Below the pieces are notes generated by a model that ran no database searches, was not told where the DNA came from, and saw only the letters and a list, made by a program, of their open reading frames with translations. A stretch of DNA of 64,000 nucleotides, from the NCBI GenBank assembly GCA_028641055.1, contig CM054060.1, forward strand, positions 210,328,445 to 210,392,444, read 5' to 3'. Each line of letters opens with the position of its first letter. The first letter of the stretch is position 1. The translations under genes were made by a program, and so were the position numbers. The stretch is from Alopecurus myosuroides (Eukaryota > Streptophyta > Magnoliopsida > Poales > Poaceae). Shown here in pieces: positions 32,641 through 44,701 of this stretch.

Positions 32641-33144
32641 ACGCTCCAAAACGGATGACCCAGTGCGGTGCCTGTCGCACCCGGACTTCTAGAGGATACT
32701 CACAGCCCGCTAAATAGTAGAACAAAATGGCTTACGGGGCATACCGGCACCCGCATCTCAATATGAGCAGGCCAACACGTAAACGTGTGACAACCATTCG
32801 CTACTATCCATCGTCTGCGTAAACCATCCCATAGAAATCAGGACACTTCCGTTGACGTACTTCATAACATACACACATGGTACGTCAACGGCATTAGAAC
32901 AACTGATATCACAACATATCTCTAAGACACAAAAGATTGAAATAAGTTGCAAATAGCTCTCACTAGAGCAGAGATAGCAAATACAATCATCCAGAGGACA
33001 CATGTCCCAACAATTCATCATTACAACACAGCGGAAGCATCCAAAGTGTCTGAGTACAGACAAGATCCAAATAGGCCTAAGAGGCCGGAAACGAAAAGAC
33101 GGAGCCCATCCACGATGTCTCGGATCCTGCCCGGGGTCCGCTAT

Positions 33145-34508
33145 CTACTCGTCAGCAGCCTCGTCAAACTCCACGTAGTAGCCATCACGGGGATCCTCCT
33201 AAGCGTAGTCTGCGGAAACCACAGCCCCAAAGGGGTCAGTACATAAACGTACTGGCAAGCAAGACTCACAGTTCACCAAAGTGTACCCCACAACATCAAG
33301 CACAGATGCTTTGGGTTCAACGGAAGAAAGGGTGATACAAAAGATGCGGCAGCTGGCTGCACTAACCAACTACAGAACATACTACAACTTCCGGCTAACA
33401 GAAAAGGAGATAAGATAGCGTATCGTAACCAACTAACAACTAACTCCAGACAAACCCATCCTGGATCTCGCCCCTTATCCAAAGAAGCAATCCGAGGATA
33501 ACTCACACAGTTGGATTAATGATGGGTCCAGTTATTGTGTCAATAAGACTATTACTAGTCAAGTTATCATTAGTTAGGTGTAAGTTGTTCTGAGTACTTG
33601 TTAGCCAGTACTTTCACCAAGTCCTCCATAACCGCGGAAAACACGGCTTCTCGAGAAGATTTATCCCTGCAGGGGTGCACCAATTTGGCCGTACACGTAA
33701 GAATAACCCGCCAGATGGAATGCCTTCCACCAAGCGGGGCACTCAACACAACTCAACTCTTATTCGCATCAAGCCCAAAGAACCACGTGCTGTGCGTGCG
33801 CGGCTAATCGAGCCCCCACGAAGAAAAGGGGGACCCTCATAGCACTCTAAGACCACGCCGCCCTAAATGCCGACTACAAAAGTTCCACCCTGGCCTCGGG
33901 TTCGTACCTGCATATGAGTGCATCAAATGGAAAGCCCGAACTAAGTGTGGCGATTTGGACGAGATGCGAATCGAATCAAATTGAGGGGGGCGCCCATACA
34001 CGCTTCCCACATGCGGTTAGTGCGCTCATCATGGATCAGTAGACAAGACCCTTTTCCTAATTAGGGTCGACACTAGCAGGCCTCAAAACCACGCCGGGCC
34101 TCCTGCCGGTGCCTTATCAGCAAATTATTATTACCTCAAAATTAACAGGTTGTTGTTTAACATCGAGCCCCAGAACATAATAGAAATATAGTAACAGAAA
34201 GTAACGGGTAACAGACTCGATCAGAAACAACCCTAAGCATGCTAGTAAGACACGGGCAACAAACAACGGGGTTATAGGTGTGGAGGTGAGGCTATATCAG
34301 GGTTAAATGGTAACATGTGATAGATTCGTAACAGAAGCAACGATTCATAGGGCTAGCAGAAATAGACAACAAAAAGTATCGGTAACCAATGTTGAAAGGA
34401 ACACAATGGTTCATGTGAGTGAATACTTGCCTGCAAACTCAGTAGCCTGGTACTGGGCTAACTCCTCAGAAGGGGTGTCGTAAACCTCGTCTGTCTCAAC
34501 GTCGTCGT
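33145..34508 (-). pseudogene. Putative acidic micro-gene in Tekay-3 LTR (stop-interrupted)
   Basis: Block A (34431-34508, 78 nt, minus strand) follows CTTCTTCTCGAATAG and ends CAG|GCAAGT. The spacer is 1221 nt and ends TACTGAC...TTTCCGCAG. Block B (33145-33209, 65 nt) encodes a GYYVEFDEAADE end and stops at TAG. One in-frame TAG near the start of block B would truncate the product. Block lengths keep the frame relative to Tekay-2 (78 and 68 nt). Confidence 0.45.
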
Positions 34509-34958
34509 CTATTCGAGAAGAAGCAAACAAACAACGCAGAAAGACAAACAATCAATAATATGGCATAATGCACAATCATGGGATGATGCATGAACATTTA
34601 ATTGATGCATCAAAATAAACTAGTTGACATGGTAACATAACATAATTAATTGGACCCACATGCAATTTGGGATTGCATATGGAAAGCCCATGAATTAAGG
34701 TTGGAATAATTGTTTTACAACTAATCAACAGGTGAAAGTGGATTAGTATGATGCATGGATGAGGAAAACAGAAAAATAACAACAATAGAAACAATTTTGA
34801 AATAAGGTTTACCAAGTTTGGGATTTTATTTATTAAGTTAAGGAATTTTGGTTCCTTAAAGGTGTTACACAAGCATTTGTTGTTTTCATCAATTTTAATT
34901 GTTCAAAACAAATAACAAAATTCATATTTGGAAAGTACACAAAATTTTAGGTGGAATA

Positions 34959-35453
34959 CATGTTTCAATTATTGAAAAAGGAATTAAGATGAATTATTTA
35001 TGAATTAAACAAGTTAAACAAGATTTAAATGAATTAAATTCAAGTAGGAACATTATTTGAATTTTATTTGTTCAAAACATCAAACCAAGTTCATATTTGA
35101 AAAGGTTATGTTTTTCTGGTTTGAAAACATATTTTTCATGTTCAAAAATAATTTAATCTAAGCAAGTTATGAATTTAGCAAATTTTAAATGATTTAAACA
35201 AGGTTTAAATTATTTAAGCAATTTTAATTATTCAAAACATGAAACAAAATTTATATTTGAAAAGGTGGTTCAAAATGGCATGGAAAACATATTTTATTTG
35301 TGTGATTTGAATTAAGTTTGAATTATTTATGCATTTAATCAAATTGGAAATGATTTGTTTGAATTTGAAATTTGAATGCATTTGAAGTGTTCAAAACAGA
35401 ATACAAATGTTTTAAATAGGTAGAGAATTTAATTTGGTTCAGCAAACATATTT
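34959..35453 (-). repeat. Phased ~159-bp repeat anchors in Tekay-3 LTR
   Basis: The anchor CATATTTT or CATGTTTC starts at 34959, 35129, 35288 and 35447, giving spacings of 170, 159 and 159. This matches the Tekay-2 and Tekay-1 patterns, including the single longer 169-170 interval at the 3' end of the array in element direction. Confidence 0.65.
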
Positions 35454-35715
35454 TATTTGCATAATTTGGATTTAGGAATTAAAAGTTATTAGCAATTTAA
35501 AATTAGGGACCAAACTGTAAAAGAAAAGGACTTGATTAAAATGAAAAGGGCAGAAACCCTTTTCTACCTCGCAGTGGCTAGCCCTAGCCACTGACGAGGG
35601 GGCCATGGGCACTGTGGCCCGTGTGTGTGCACGCGTGGCAGCACAGGCCACTGGCAGGTGGGCCTGCGCATCCTGCGTGGCAAATGGCAAAAGATGGTTT
35701 AATCTGCGCGCGGGG

Positions 35716-35726
35716 GGGATCGAACC
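35716..35726 (-). promoter_or_regulatory. B-box-like motif in Tekay-3 LTR GC island
   Basis: The minus strand reads GGTTCGATCCC within GTCGCGGGTTCGATCCCCCC, an exact match to the loose B-box GGTTCGANNCC. Upstream, CCGTAGTGGTGTGATCC resembles a degenerate D-arm. No full tRNA fold is apparent. Confidence 0.4.
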
Positions 35727-37555
35727 CGCGACGCGATGCTGCGCACCGTTGGATCACACCACTACGGTGCGGATGTGTTCGTTGACAGGGAAGCGAACGC
35801 GGAAGGATATGGTTAAGTTTCGTTCTCTGACGAAACTGAAGAAAAGTTCAGTCTTTCGACTGAACCTGACAACGGCAGAGGGACACGGTGGTGCTGCCGG
35901 CGCGGTGACCAAGATCTGGCGGCGCTAGGCAGGTGTGCGTGCGTGCAGCAGTTAGGTGATCGTGCTCGTGTGCTTGGAGGGCTCGTGATCGCACGGAAAC
36001 GTGACCAACCGCAGCCATGGCGGCACGGTGGCGGACGCTGCCGGAAATTCAGACATGGGCGCGCGCGTACAGGAAACGATCAAGCGATACAGAGGCCTGG
36101 GGCGCTGCGGTGGCTCACCGGGAGGCTGTCGGAAGCGAGAGAGAGACGCGAGGTGGACGTGGTCGACAGCGCGGTGGAGTTCTTCAGAAAAGCTGCGGCG
36201 GCGGCGAGCTCGTCGTCGTCGATCAAAGGCTCCCGGGTCCTGCAGCTGCTGCTGTAGAGGAAGTAGACGTTCTGGCGGTGGCGTACGTGTCCCTAGCGTG
36301 GACGGAGGTGCTCCATGGCGGCCTGTCGACGGCGAGCCCCCCTGCAGTTCTTCCACCCCCCGAAACGCCGGCAGAAATTGGAGAGGAGGGAGGAAGGGAG
36401 ATGATGGCTGGCGGCGGCAGGGAGGAGCGGGGAACTAGGGCTAGGGTTTGGCGGCCTCGGTGGGTAGATATAGGTGGGTAAAAGCTAGGGAGCAGGTGGA
36501 GCTGCGTGTGTGCTGGCGTCGGGTGACGCCAGCAGTACGGAGGTAGAAGGAGGGCCAGCGGGCCGCTGCGCGCGTGGGTGTGCTGGGGTGGTGGGCTGGG
36601 CATTGGTCCAGTCTGCCTTTCCCCCAGCCGTTTTCTTTTTTAAAATTTTTATTCTGTTTCTTTTTTTTTTGCAGAAATAGAAATAGGAAGAAAAGGATAG
36701 GTTTTGATGTTTAGAAAATTTTAGGAAAAAATGGTATTCCTTAATTATGGTAACAGCAACAATTTGCCAAGCTTAGTTTTCCAAAAAATTTAAATTAAAT
36801 TGCTGTTTGGAAATTGTTTGAAATTTGATGAGATTTTAATATTAATTGATTAATTTGAATTAAGCAACTTAATAGTTTTAAATTCAAGGTTATTTGAAAC
36901 AAGTGATTGATTGGTTTTATAAATTTCATGATTTCAAACATGGTTGCTGTTTGTAATTGAATTTGATTAACATTTGAATTAAGTGAATTATTAAAAGCCA
37001 TAATTTTAATGGTTTGAACCTTATGGTTTAATGGAAACAAAATGGTTGTTTTGATTGAACTTTTTAGTTGGAAAAATTGTAACATAACAAGTATGAACAA
37101 AGCATTTGAATATTGTTTGAATTTCATCTCTGCTCTTGCCTACCACTTGTGGTTTTTTGGCAGTCAAGTCACAAGATTTCAAAAACCTAGCTTACAGTAC
37201 TGATAACTCCGAGATATGAATTAGAACCATTCAACACTTAGCCAAAAAAGAGATAACAAACTTATGTCGATACTCTAGCTTTTTCTTTCCTTAGCCATTT
37301 TTCATGTGTAAATTGACATTTAGCTTGTTCTCTTTCTAGCCATGAAGCCGGGTTTCGGACAGGAGCTGAGTCGGAGAGTTGGCTCTTAGGTTTAGACACA
37401 ATACCAGGCCGACATAGGAAATTTCGACATAGCCAACCGACATACAGAACAGGAAGTAAATACGCACAAACAGGGTTAGGCAAAGGCAGTCCCCGGTTTC
37501 CTCCTCAGGGTGCCAACATTTCATAACTCGGTAGATAAATACATACATGGCATCC

Positions 37556-38943
37556 TTAAGAATGAAAAGGACGAAAGAGAGCTACATTCCAGGGGCGTTT
37601 AGTTTCCTCTCCGGATCTGTTCATCTTGTTCTTCTCCTCTTCCTGAGCATATATAACATAGTAGGCATCATTGTGTAGAGCCTTGCTCACAATGAACGGC
37701 CCTTCCCATGGGGGAGATAACTTGTGCATCCCGGCTGTGCGCTGCACAAGCCTAAGCACTAGGTCTTCTTCTCGGAACACCCGGTTCTCCTGATATATAG
37801 CTGATCCGGACAGAGCCAACTCTCGTGATTCTTCGAGCAAATCAACATCATCTTATCGGGCTTCTTTTGCCTCTGCCTCTGTAAACAGAGTCACTCTTGG
37901 CTAGTCATGTTCTATGTTAGTTGGCAAAACCGCTTCTGCTCCATATACAAGGAAAAATGGCGTATAGCCACTGGAGCGGTTCGGGGTAGTCCTTAGACTC
38001 CACAAAACTGCTGGTAGCTCATCTAGTCAACAACCCAGGGTTCACTTCAGAGGCTCAATCAACAGAGGTTTTATCCCGGACAGAACCATTCCATTGGCTC
38101 TTTCAACTTGCCAATTTGATTCCGCATGCGCGACTGACGCAATATCGAGTCGGATCCTCTTCTCTTTACAAAACCGAGCAAAAGCTCCTTCAGCAAAGTT
38201 GGTTCCATTACCCAAGATGATACCATGTGGGTAGCCATATCTCAAGATTATATCCTTCAGGAATGTTACAGTTGTGTGCCCATCACACTTCTGGATTGGC
38301 TTCACCTCTATCCACTTGGTAAACTTGTCCACCATGACCAGCATGTGAGTCATGTTACCTCGGGCCGGATTGAAAGGAGCCACCATGTCCAAGCACCAGA
38401 CACAAATGGCCATGTGATAGGAATTATCTTGAGTTCTGAAGCCAGCATATGGATCTTGCTGGCATATCTCTGGCACCCATTGCACTTCCTGACTATATCT
38501 TTTGCTTGTTGTAAGGAAGTGAGCCAAAAGAACCCATGTCAGAATGCTTTAATCACTAGATCTCTGGAGGATGTATGGTGGCCACACTCTCCCTGATGGA
38601 TATTCCGGAGGATTTCTTGCCCCTCCTCTGGCTCGACACAGCGCTGAAACATGCATGTGGTACTTATCTTGTATAACTCATTGTTGATGATGGTGTAGAC
38701 CTTGGATCTTCTCTGTATCCGCCTGGCCGAGATTTCATTACTCGGGAGGGTACCATCCACCAGGTATGACATTATTGCTTGAGCCCATTCTGGCAAAGGA
38801 CGTAGAGCAAAGATAGGCTCATCAATCTCCATAGCTTCAACCGACATCGAAGGATCTGGCATACGGATGAGTCCCCAAGTTCTGCAAGGCAGTCCCTGAG
38901 TTCTCCCGATAAGTCCCCGAGTTCTCCAAGATGCACCCCACAT
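37556..38943 (-). pseudogene. Integrase of Tat-1, broken
   Basis: 38539-38943 covers the zinc-finger region (QGECGHHTSSR and an adjacent Cys). 38042-38527 covers the core, and 37556-37840 the C-terminal domain with the WEGPFIV motif. In the core, the first Asp (WCLDMV) and the Glu (QVERANG) are present. The second catalytic Asp is replaced by Asn (IILGNGTNF), so activity is lost even apart from the stops. At least two interruptions split the domain. Confidence 0.85.
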
Positions 38944-39355
38944 CTACCTTCATTGGGATAGCTTCAGATTCTAGATTAACCGAGACAGAAATTGACTCGG
39001 ACTCAGGCGAAGACTTGATGGATGGCTTTCGAAGATTTTCCAGAGAAATTCCCGCCGCGATAGCCTTCCGGGATGAACCCAACTTGGACAATATGTCGGC
39101 AGCTTCATTTTCTGCTCGGTGTATATGGTGAAACTCGCGCCCATCAAAGTATCCGGAGATATTCTGGACATGGAACCGATATGATGCCATGTTGGCATCT
39201 AACGCGTCCCAATTACCAAATGCTTGCTGAACTTCAAGATTCGAGTCACTATAACACACTATTCGGCGGATGCCAATCTTCTTCGCCACATTCAGTCCAT
39301 GGACCAGGGCCTCATACTTGGCCACATTGTTGGACACCACAAAGTGAATTTGCAA
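38837..39355 (-). pseudogene. Archaeal-type RNase H (aRNH) of Tat-1, broken
   Basis: The frame shows KYEALVHGL, CYSDSNLEVQQ and ENEAADILSKLGS, matching the E-D-D metal-binding positions of the second RNase H of Tat elements. The first Asp is in HFDGSKV, on the neighbouring frame 39383-40291 just upstream, separated by a stop. An acidic/Ser-rich linker and the start of the integrase region follow. Confidence 0.8.
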
Positions 39356-39382
39356 TACATATTTCAGCTAATATTGCTTGGG

Positions 39383-40658
39383 CTAGGTAAGAACAACACC
39401 AACACCGAGGCCCTCTTTCACCTTGGAGCCATCGAAGTGCATCTTCCAGAAATTGGATTCCGGCAATGGTGGATCATACTGCATCTCGGCCCAATCAACC
39501 AGAAAATCAGCCAGCACTTGAGACTTGATTGAGTCTCTCCTTGCATACATTGGGGTATAAGAGGCTAGCTCAATAGCCCACTTGGCTACCCGGCCACTTG
39601 CATCCTTGTTGCCCATGATCTCTAAGATAGGTGTGGTGCTCACCACCGTCATTGGATGCTCCTGGAAATAGTGCGTGAGCTTCTTGGCCACCATATAGAC
39701 GCCGTATGTCATCTTTTGATAGTGGGGGTAATTTTGCTTGGAATTGGAGATCACTTTACTGGGATAGTACACTGGACTCTGCACAGATTTGCCTTCCTCT
39801 TCTCGCTCCACCACTACTACAACACTGACAACTCGGTTGGTAGCTGCAATGTAGAGCAACATCGGCTCTTTGGGCAATGGCAAGGCCAGTATTGGCGCAG
39901 AACTCAACATCTTCTTCAGATCTTGGAACGCCGAGTCAACCTGCGGGGTCCGTACAAATTTGTTTGTCTTCTTCATCAATTGGTAAAGGGGCAGTGCTTT
40001 CTCCCCCATTCTTCCAATAAACCGGCTAAGGGATGCCAGGCATCCAGTGAATCTTTGCACATCTTTCAGAGATCTCAGCAGGGACATGCTTTCTATTTCA
40101 CTGATCTTGGATGGGTTGGCCTCGATACCCCGGCTAGACACGAGCAAACCAAGTAACTTGCCTGCCAGCACACCAAATGTACATTTGGCCGGGTTCAGCT
40201 TCAACCGAAATGTCCGCAGGTTTGCGAATGTTTCTTGGAGATCATCTAGGAGAGTGTTCTTCTCCTTGGTCATGATGACAATATCATCCACATATACCTA
40301 CGCATTTTTGCCAATTTATTCATGCAAGCATTTCTGCAAGCACCTCTGATAAGTAGCACCGCCATTTCTCGAGCCGAAATTTCATGAGACAATAGAAATA
40401 AGCCTCGTATGGGGTAATAAAAGCAGTCTTTATTTGATCCATAGGGTTCAAGGGTATCTGGTGGAAACCAGAATACGCATCTACAAATGATAACAACTCA
40501 CACCCTATAGTGGAATCAATCACTTGATCGATCCGAGGCAGCGAGAATGGATCTTTCGGACATGCTTTGTTCAGATTTGTGTAATCAATACACATACGCC
40601 ACACTATGTCCACATTCGGGTCATCCTTCTTCTTCTCTACCAGAACCGGGTTAGTCAA
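39383..40658 (-). pseudogene. Reverse transcriptase and RNase H of Tat-1, broken
   Basis: 40320-40658 carries the N-terminal RT motifs (WRMCIDYTNLNKACPKD, FVDAYSGFHQI). The frame then breaks, and a TAG at about 40302 sits two codons before VYVDDIVI, the catalytic YVDD box. 39383-40291 carries the remaining RT palm/thumb and the RNase H region (CTFGVLAGKLLG, SFLG-like region, YGVYMVAKKL). Function is lost because RT is split next to its active site. Confidence 0.85.
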
Positions 40659-41274
40659 CTAGTTCATGTGTAGCACCTCCATGATAAAGCCACTTGCAAG
40701 CAGCCTTGTGATCTCTTCACCTATTGCTTTTCTTCTCTCTGCAGCAAAATGCCACAAAGGTTGCTTTACCAGCTTAGCATCCAGTCTCACATGAAGCGAA
40801 TTTTCAACCAACTCCGTCGGAACACCTGGCAGGTCCTGATTTGACCATGACAGATGTCCCGATTCTCACGGAGGAAGGGGATGAGCCTGCTTTCCTATTT
40901 TTCCTCCAACCCGGAACCAATGATCGCCTCACGCTCGGGGAACTCCGCGTCAATCTGCACCTTCTAGATCTCCTTGGAGGCCTGGAATGTGGTGCTCTGA
41001 TGCGGGTTAGTCATACCCGTCATGCCGAGTTGAGCAGACTGAGCCAAGGCAACCACCTCATGGATCTTCTTCTTCTCGGCGACAATGAGCAGAGACTCGG
41101 CTAACCGAGATCCAGCTGAAGCACACTCCATAGAGTGTTTGTAGTTTCCCGAGATAGTGGTTATACCATTAGGACCCGGAAGCTTCATCTTCACATAGGC
41201 CACATGAGTAGAGGCCATAAACTTGGCCAATGCCGGCCTGCCAAGTAAGGCATGGTAAGGGCTCTCAAGGTCAA

Positions 41275-41535
41275 CTACCTCGAACTGCAGGCTCTCAGTG
41301 CGGAGTTATCTCGGGTACCAAACAATACATCAACCCATACTTTTCCCATTGGCGCACAAGACACACCCGACACAATACCGTGGAATGTACTCCGGCTGGA
41401 TTGAATCATGTTCTCGGTGATGCCCAACTTCACCATTGTATCCCGGTACATTATGTTTATGCTTCTCCCATTATCAATAAGAACCCGGGTGAACTTGACA
41501 TTTATTTCGGGCCCAATGAATGTTGAATCCAGCAC
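41275..41535 (-). pseudogene. Aspartic protease of Tat-1, broken
   Basis: The frame carries VLIDNGRSINIMYRD, the retropepsin active-site loop in which the usual D-G/T-G is D-N-G. A downstream V-D-V-x-F block follows. The domain is short and bounded by stops on both sides. Confidence 0.7.
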
Positions 41536-41815
41536 CAGTGCATAACTTCCTACGTTAGGATTGACCTTGGGATGATCCGCTTGAGACCAAGTGATTTCCT
41601 GCTCGGACTAGTACATGAATTCCGGCATAGCCTGCATTACAGCATTGACTTCCATGGCACGCCCGCGCTAGCTATTCTTGTCATCCGGTTCAGTCACAAA
41701 CACCATGTAATTCTGATGGTGCTCTTGATACTCATCCGGCCTCTGCTACCGGCATTGTTGTTCTAGTAGTAGTTGTTGTTGTTGTTGGCTCCCTGAGCCA
41801 CTTGGTTCACATTTT

Positions 41816-43003
41816 CTAGTCTCCTCTGGTTATCCGCAGGCCTAGGGGTGCTCTGATAGCTTGAGTGTTTGCACCCGTGAGCGGCAGAGGTTTAGGAGGA
41901 GGCAAGACGCCAAAACCCTCGCTCTTGATCCGGTCATACCAGTTGCACTGCCGGGTTGTGTGGTTAGCCATCCTGCCAGGATGCCACGTGTGATAGCTGC
42001 ATGGTCCATCCCTCGTCATCTCAAAGGTGGATCTATGCTCCTCACTCCAGGGTTTCTTCTGATCCACCCAAGTCTTCTTGTTACTCTGGTATTGCCCCCA
42101 CTAAGGCCCATTGTTCTTATGGTGTTGACTGTTGCCAGCATCAGGTTGATCCGGATCAAGTGCAGCAACATGGTTCGAGCCATACTGGAAATCCGGCTTG
42201 TCATCTCTCCTCTTGCCCCGGAAATCCTGGCGATCATTCCGCCTGGAGGAACGGGGACCATCATTACCATAATACCTCTTACTCGGTTCAACCGAGGTCA
42301 GTAGAGGCTGTGTCGGATCACCCAACGCATACATGTCGGCAATCTTGATTGTCTCGGCCAAAGTACTCGGAATTTTCCTCTGCAACCTCTGCCATAGCAT
42401 GGTGCCATGTCGGCACCCTTGTGCAAACCATGCACTGGCCTGGGATTCAATCACCCCTTCATAGGTGTTCCTCATAGTACTCCACCTGGTCAAGTACTCT
42501 CGATCAGTCTCATCTTCTCTCTACTCACACACGGAGAGTTGTTGAGGACGATTCGGCCTCCGATATGTGCTGGTAAAGTTGTTGATGAAAGCCTCCAAGA
42601 AATCCAACCAGCAGTCAATGCTATCTGCTGGCAAATTGTTCAGCAAGATCCTGGCTGGCCCCTCCAACATTTGCGGCACATACTGCACAGCCCAGTGGCG
42701 GTTGCCACCAGCAATATGCACAGAAGTGACATAGTCACTCAACAAATCATCCGGCTTGGTGCTGCCGTCATAACTTCTTGTATCCAGGGTGAGCTGGAAC
42801 TTTGGGACTGTTGGCTCCCTCATGATCCGGGGTCCAAAGCATGGTGGTCCAGGAGGACCTTGCTCCTCCATTATTTCCGACAAATAAATCATGTCAAGCT
42901 TGTAACGGGCGTCATTTGCCGGTAGCACTCGGGGTTCCAATCGACCAACGAGTACTCCCTCATCCACCAACTGCTCATACCTCGGATATCCGGCTTTTTC
43001 CAT
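41816..43003 (-). pseudogene. Gag of Tat-1, broken
   Basis: Three overlapping or adjacent frames: 42521-43003 (gag core with SYDGSTKPDDLLSDYV and LPADSID), 42101-42493 (SQASAWFAQGCRHG and ETIKIADMYALGDP), and 41816-42067 (CSYHTWHPGRMANHTTRQC, a zinc-binding-like block). All are on the minus strand and in the order expected of a Tat gag. Stops and frame changes separate them. Confidence 0.8.
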
Positions 43004-43102
43004 GGCCGAATAACCATCATCATACCGATTATCCGCGGAAACATTTCCCTATTTCTGAATAGCATGTCCGACACCATGCTGCTGAGCCGGGTTTGGTGCC
43101 GG

Positions 43103-43704
43103 ATACCGAGGTGGGTTATCTCGATTGTGATCTTGTCCAGTCGGTTGAACTCGCCTGGCACCACGACCATCTTGACCGACATTGCCTTGACTGACATGGC
43201 CCTGCCCGACATGGCCCTACATAGCTAACTGTTTTCTGGTACTAGTCGGGTCATACACTTGCATCTGCTTGTGCTTTTCGGAATTCACACTCCGGGCACG
43301 CCCATCACCGACATGTGGTGAAGAGACATGTCCACCAGATTTACCACCATGAGAATGAACCACCTAAGAAGCACCTTCACCTGGATTTGCCTTTTGTAAG
43401 GCCTACCGAGGTGGGTTATCTCGATTGCGATCATGTCCAGCCAGTTGAACTCGCCTAGGCACCACGACCATCTTGACCGACATTGCCTTGACTGACATGG
43501 CCCTGCCCGACATGGCCCTACACAGCTAACTGTTTTCTGGTACCAGTCGGGTCATACACTTGCATCTTCTTGTGCTTTTCGGAATTCACACTCCGGGCAC
43601 GCCCATCACCGACATGTGGTGAAGAGACATGTCCACCAGATTTACCACCATGAGAATGAACCACCTAAGAAGCACCTGCACCTGGATTTGCCTTTCGTAA
43701 GGCC
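43103..43704. repeat. 301-bp tandem duplication in Tat-1 gag leader
   Basis: Two consecutive copies of a 301-bp unit (43103-43403 and 43404-43704) begin TACCGAGGTGGGTTATC and end TTTGTAAGGCC/TTCGTAAGGCC. They are nearly identical, so the duplication is more recent than much of the decay around it. It lies in the N-terminal/leader part of the Tat-1 gag region. Confidence 0.75.
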
Positions 43705-43716
43705 TCATTTTGCCGG

Positions 43717-44701
43717 TTAGCCTCAAAGACAAGGTCTAATTCAAACAATAACATCATCTTTAGACAAAACATTGTTGTTTTCTCCCTAGTGGCAACAACA
43801 CATCCCCCGTCCGTTTATGTTTCTGTCACTCGAGCGTGAGTGAAAGGGAGGCATGAACCCACTATCGAGCATAAATACTCCCTCTTGGAGTTACTAGCAT
43901 CTACTTGGCCAGAGCATCTACTAACAACAGAGAGCATGCAAGATCATAAATAACATACACATGAAAAGAACGTGATTGATTGATCATCACGAAACATAGC
44001 ATTCAATATTCATCGAATGCCAGCAAACACAACATGTAGCATTACAATAAGATGATCTTGATCATGTAGGGAAGCTTACAAGATCTAAACATGAGGCATA
44101 AAGAGGAGAGAACAACCATCTAGCTACTTCTATGGACTCATAGTCCAAGGATGAAGTACTCACGCATCATTTCGGAGGCGGGCATGGTGATGTAGAGCCC
44201 TCCGGTAATGATTCCCCCTCCCGGCAGGGTGCCGGGGAGAGCTCCAGAACCCTCCTGAACTAGGGTTGACGATGACAACGGCTACGGATGTTTTTTGTGG
44301 AAAAGTCTTCTGTCCTTAGGGTTAAACCTTTGGAGACAATATATAGGCAAGAGGGAAACATCGATGGGCGAGGAGGGGGGCCACACCACCCCTGGGCGCA
44401 GCCAGGGGTGCACCCACCCATGGTGTGGGGCCCCTATGGCTCCCCTTCGGGTCTCCTCCGGACTCCGTGTGCGGATAACTTTCTAAGACTTCCGGGCTTC
44501 AAATCGTCCAATTCTGAGAATATTTCTAGAAGAACTTGTCTGAAACTAAAAATGGTAGAAAACAGGAACTGCTAGCATCTTGTCAAAAGGTTAGTCCCAG
44601 GAAATCGAAGAAAATGGCATAAAGTGTAAAGGAAACATATAGCATATGGAATGAAAACAACATGGAACATCAGAAATTGTGGATACATTTATGGCGTATC
44701 A
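43717..44701 (-). repeat. 3' LTR of Athila-1, truncated
   Basis: Related by eye to 52039-53000 on the opposite strand. Its element-5' end is at 44701 (plus strand ...GGCGTATCA), preceded in element direction by the purine-rich AAGCTTGGGGATGT. The far end is cut near 43717-43735 by Tat-1 sequence. It contains a perfect 9-bp inverted repeat CACCCCTGG/CCAGGGGTG (44387-44395 and 44402-44410) with a 6-nt loop. The boundary on the left is approximate. Confidence 0.75.

Larger units (their letters stand above)
32673..37126 (-). repeat. Truncated Tekay-type LTR, third lineage (Tekay-3)
   Basis: Starts on the plus strand with TGTCGCACCCGG (the LTR 3' end in element direction) and shows the same order of landmarks as the other Tekay LTRs: block B at 33145-33209, block A at 34431-34508, 159-bp repeats at 34959-35447 and a GC island at 35590-36640 with a B-box-like motif. 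It stops about 130 bp short of the expected TGTAACATCCC end, near 37126, where Tat-type sequence begins. No primer site or pol is attached, so it is a solo or truncated LTR. It is more diverged than the other copies. Confidence 0.85.
37127..43716 (-). mobile_element. Decayed Tat-lineage gypsy element without LTRs (Tat-1)
   Basis: A minus-strand pol and gag set in the order gag, protease, RT/RNase H, second archaeal-type RNase H, integrase. The extra RNase H before the integrase is diagnostic of the Tat lineage. Both ends are cut by other elements, and no LTR or primer site remains. Many stops and frameshifts split the proteins. Bases 37127-37555 are 3' untranslated sequence with a purine-rich stretch (minus strand, near 37490-37510) and no gene. 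Confidence 0.85.

Noticed and set aside
35943..36481. Overlapping 104-154-aa frames in the Tekay-3 LTR
   Set aside because: Three or more frames are open in both directions in a GC-rich stretch of a truncated LTR; this is not evidence of a gene.
44387..44410. Rho-independent-like terminator (GC hairpin in the Athila-1 LTR)
   Set aside because: It is a plant nuclear retroelement, where this signal has no such role; recorded only as an inverted repeat.
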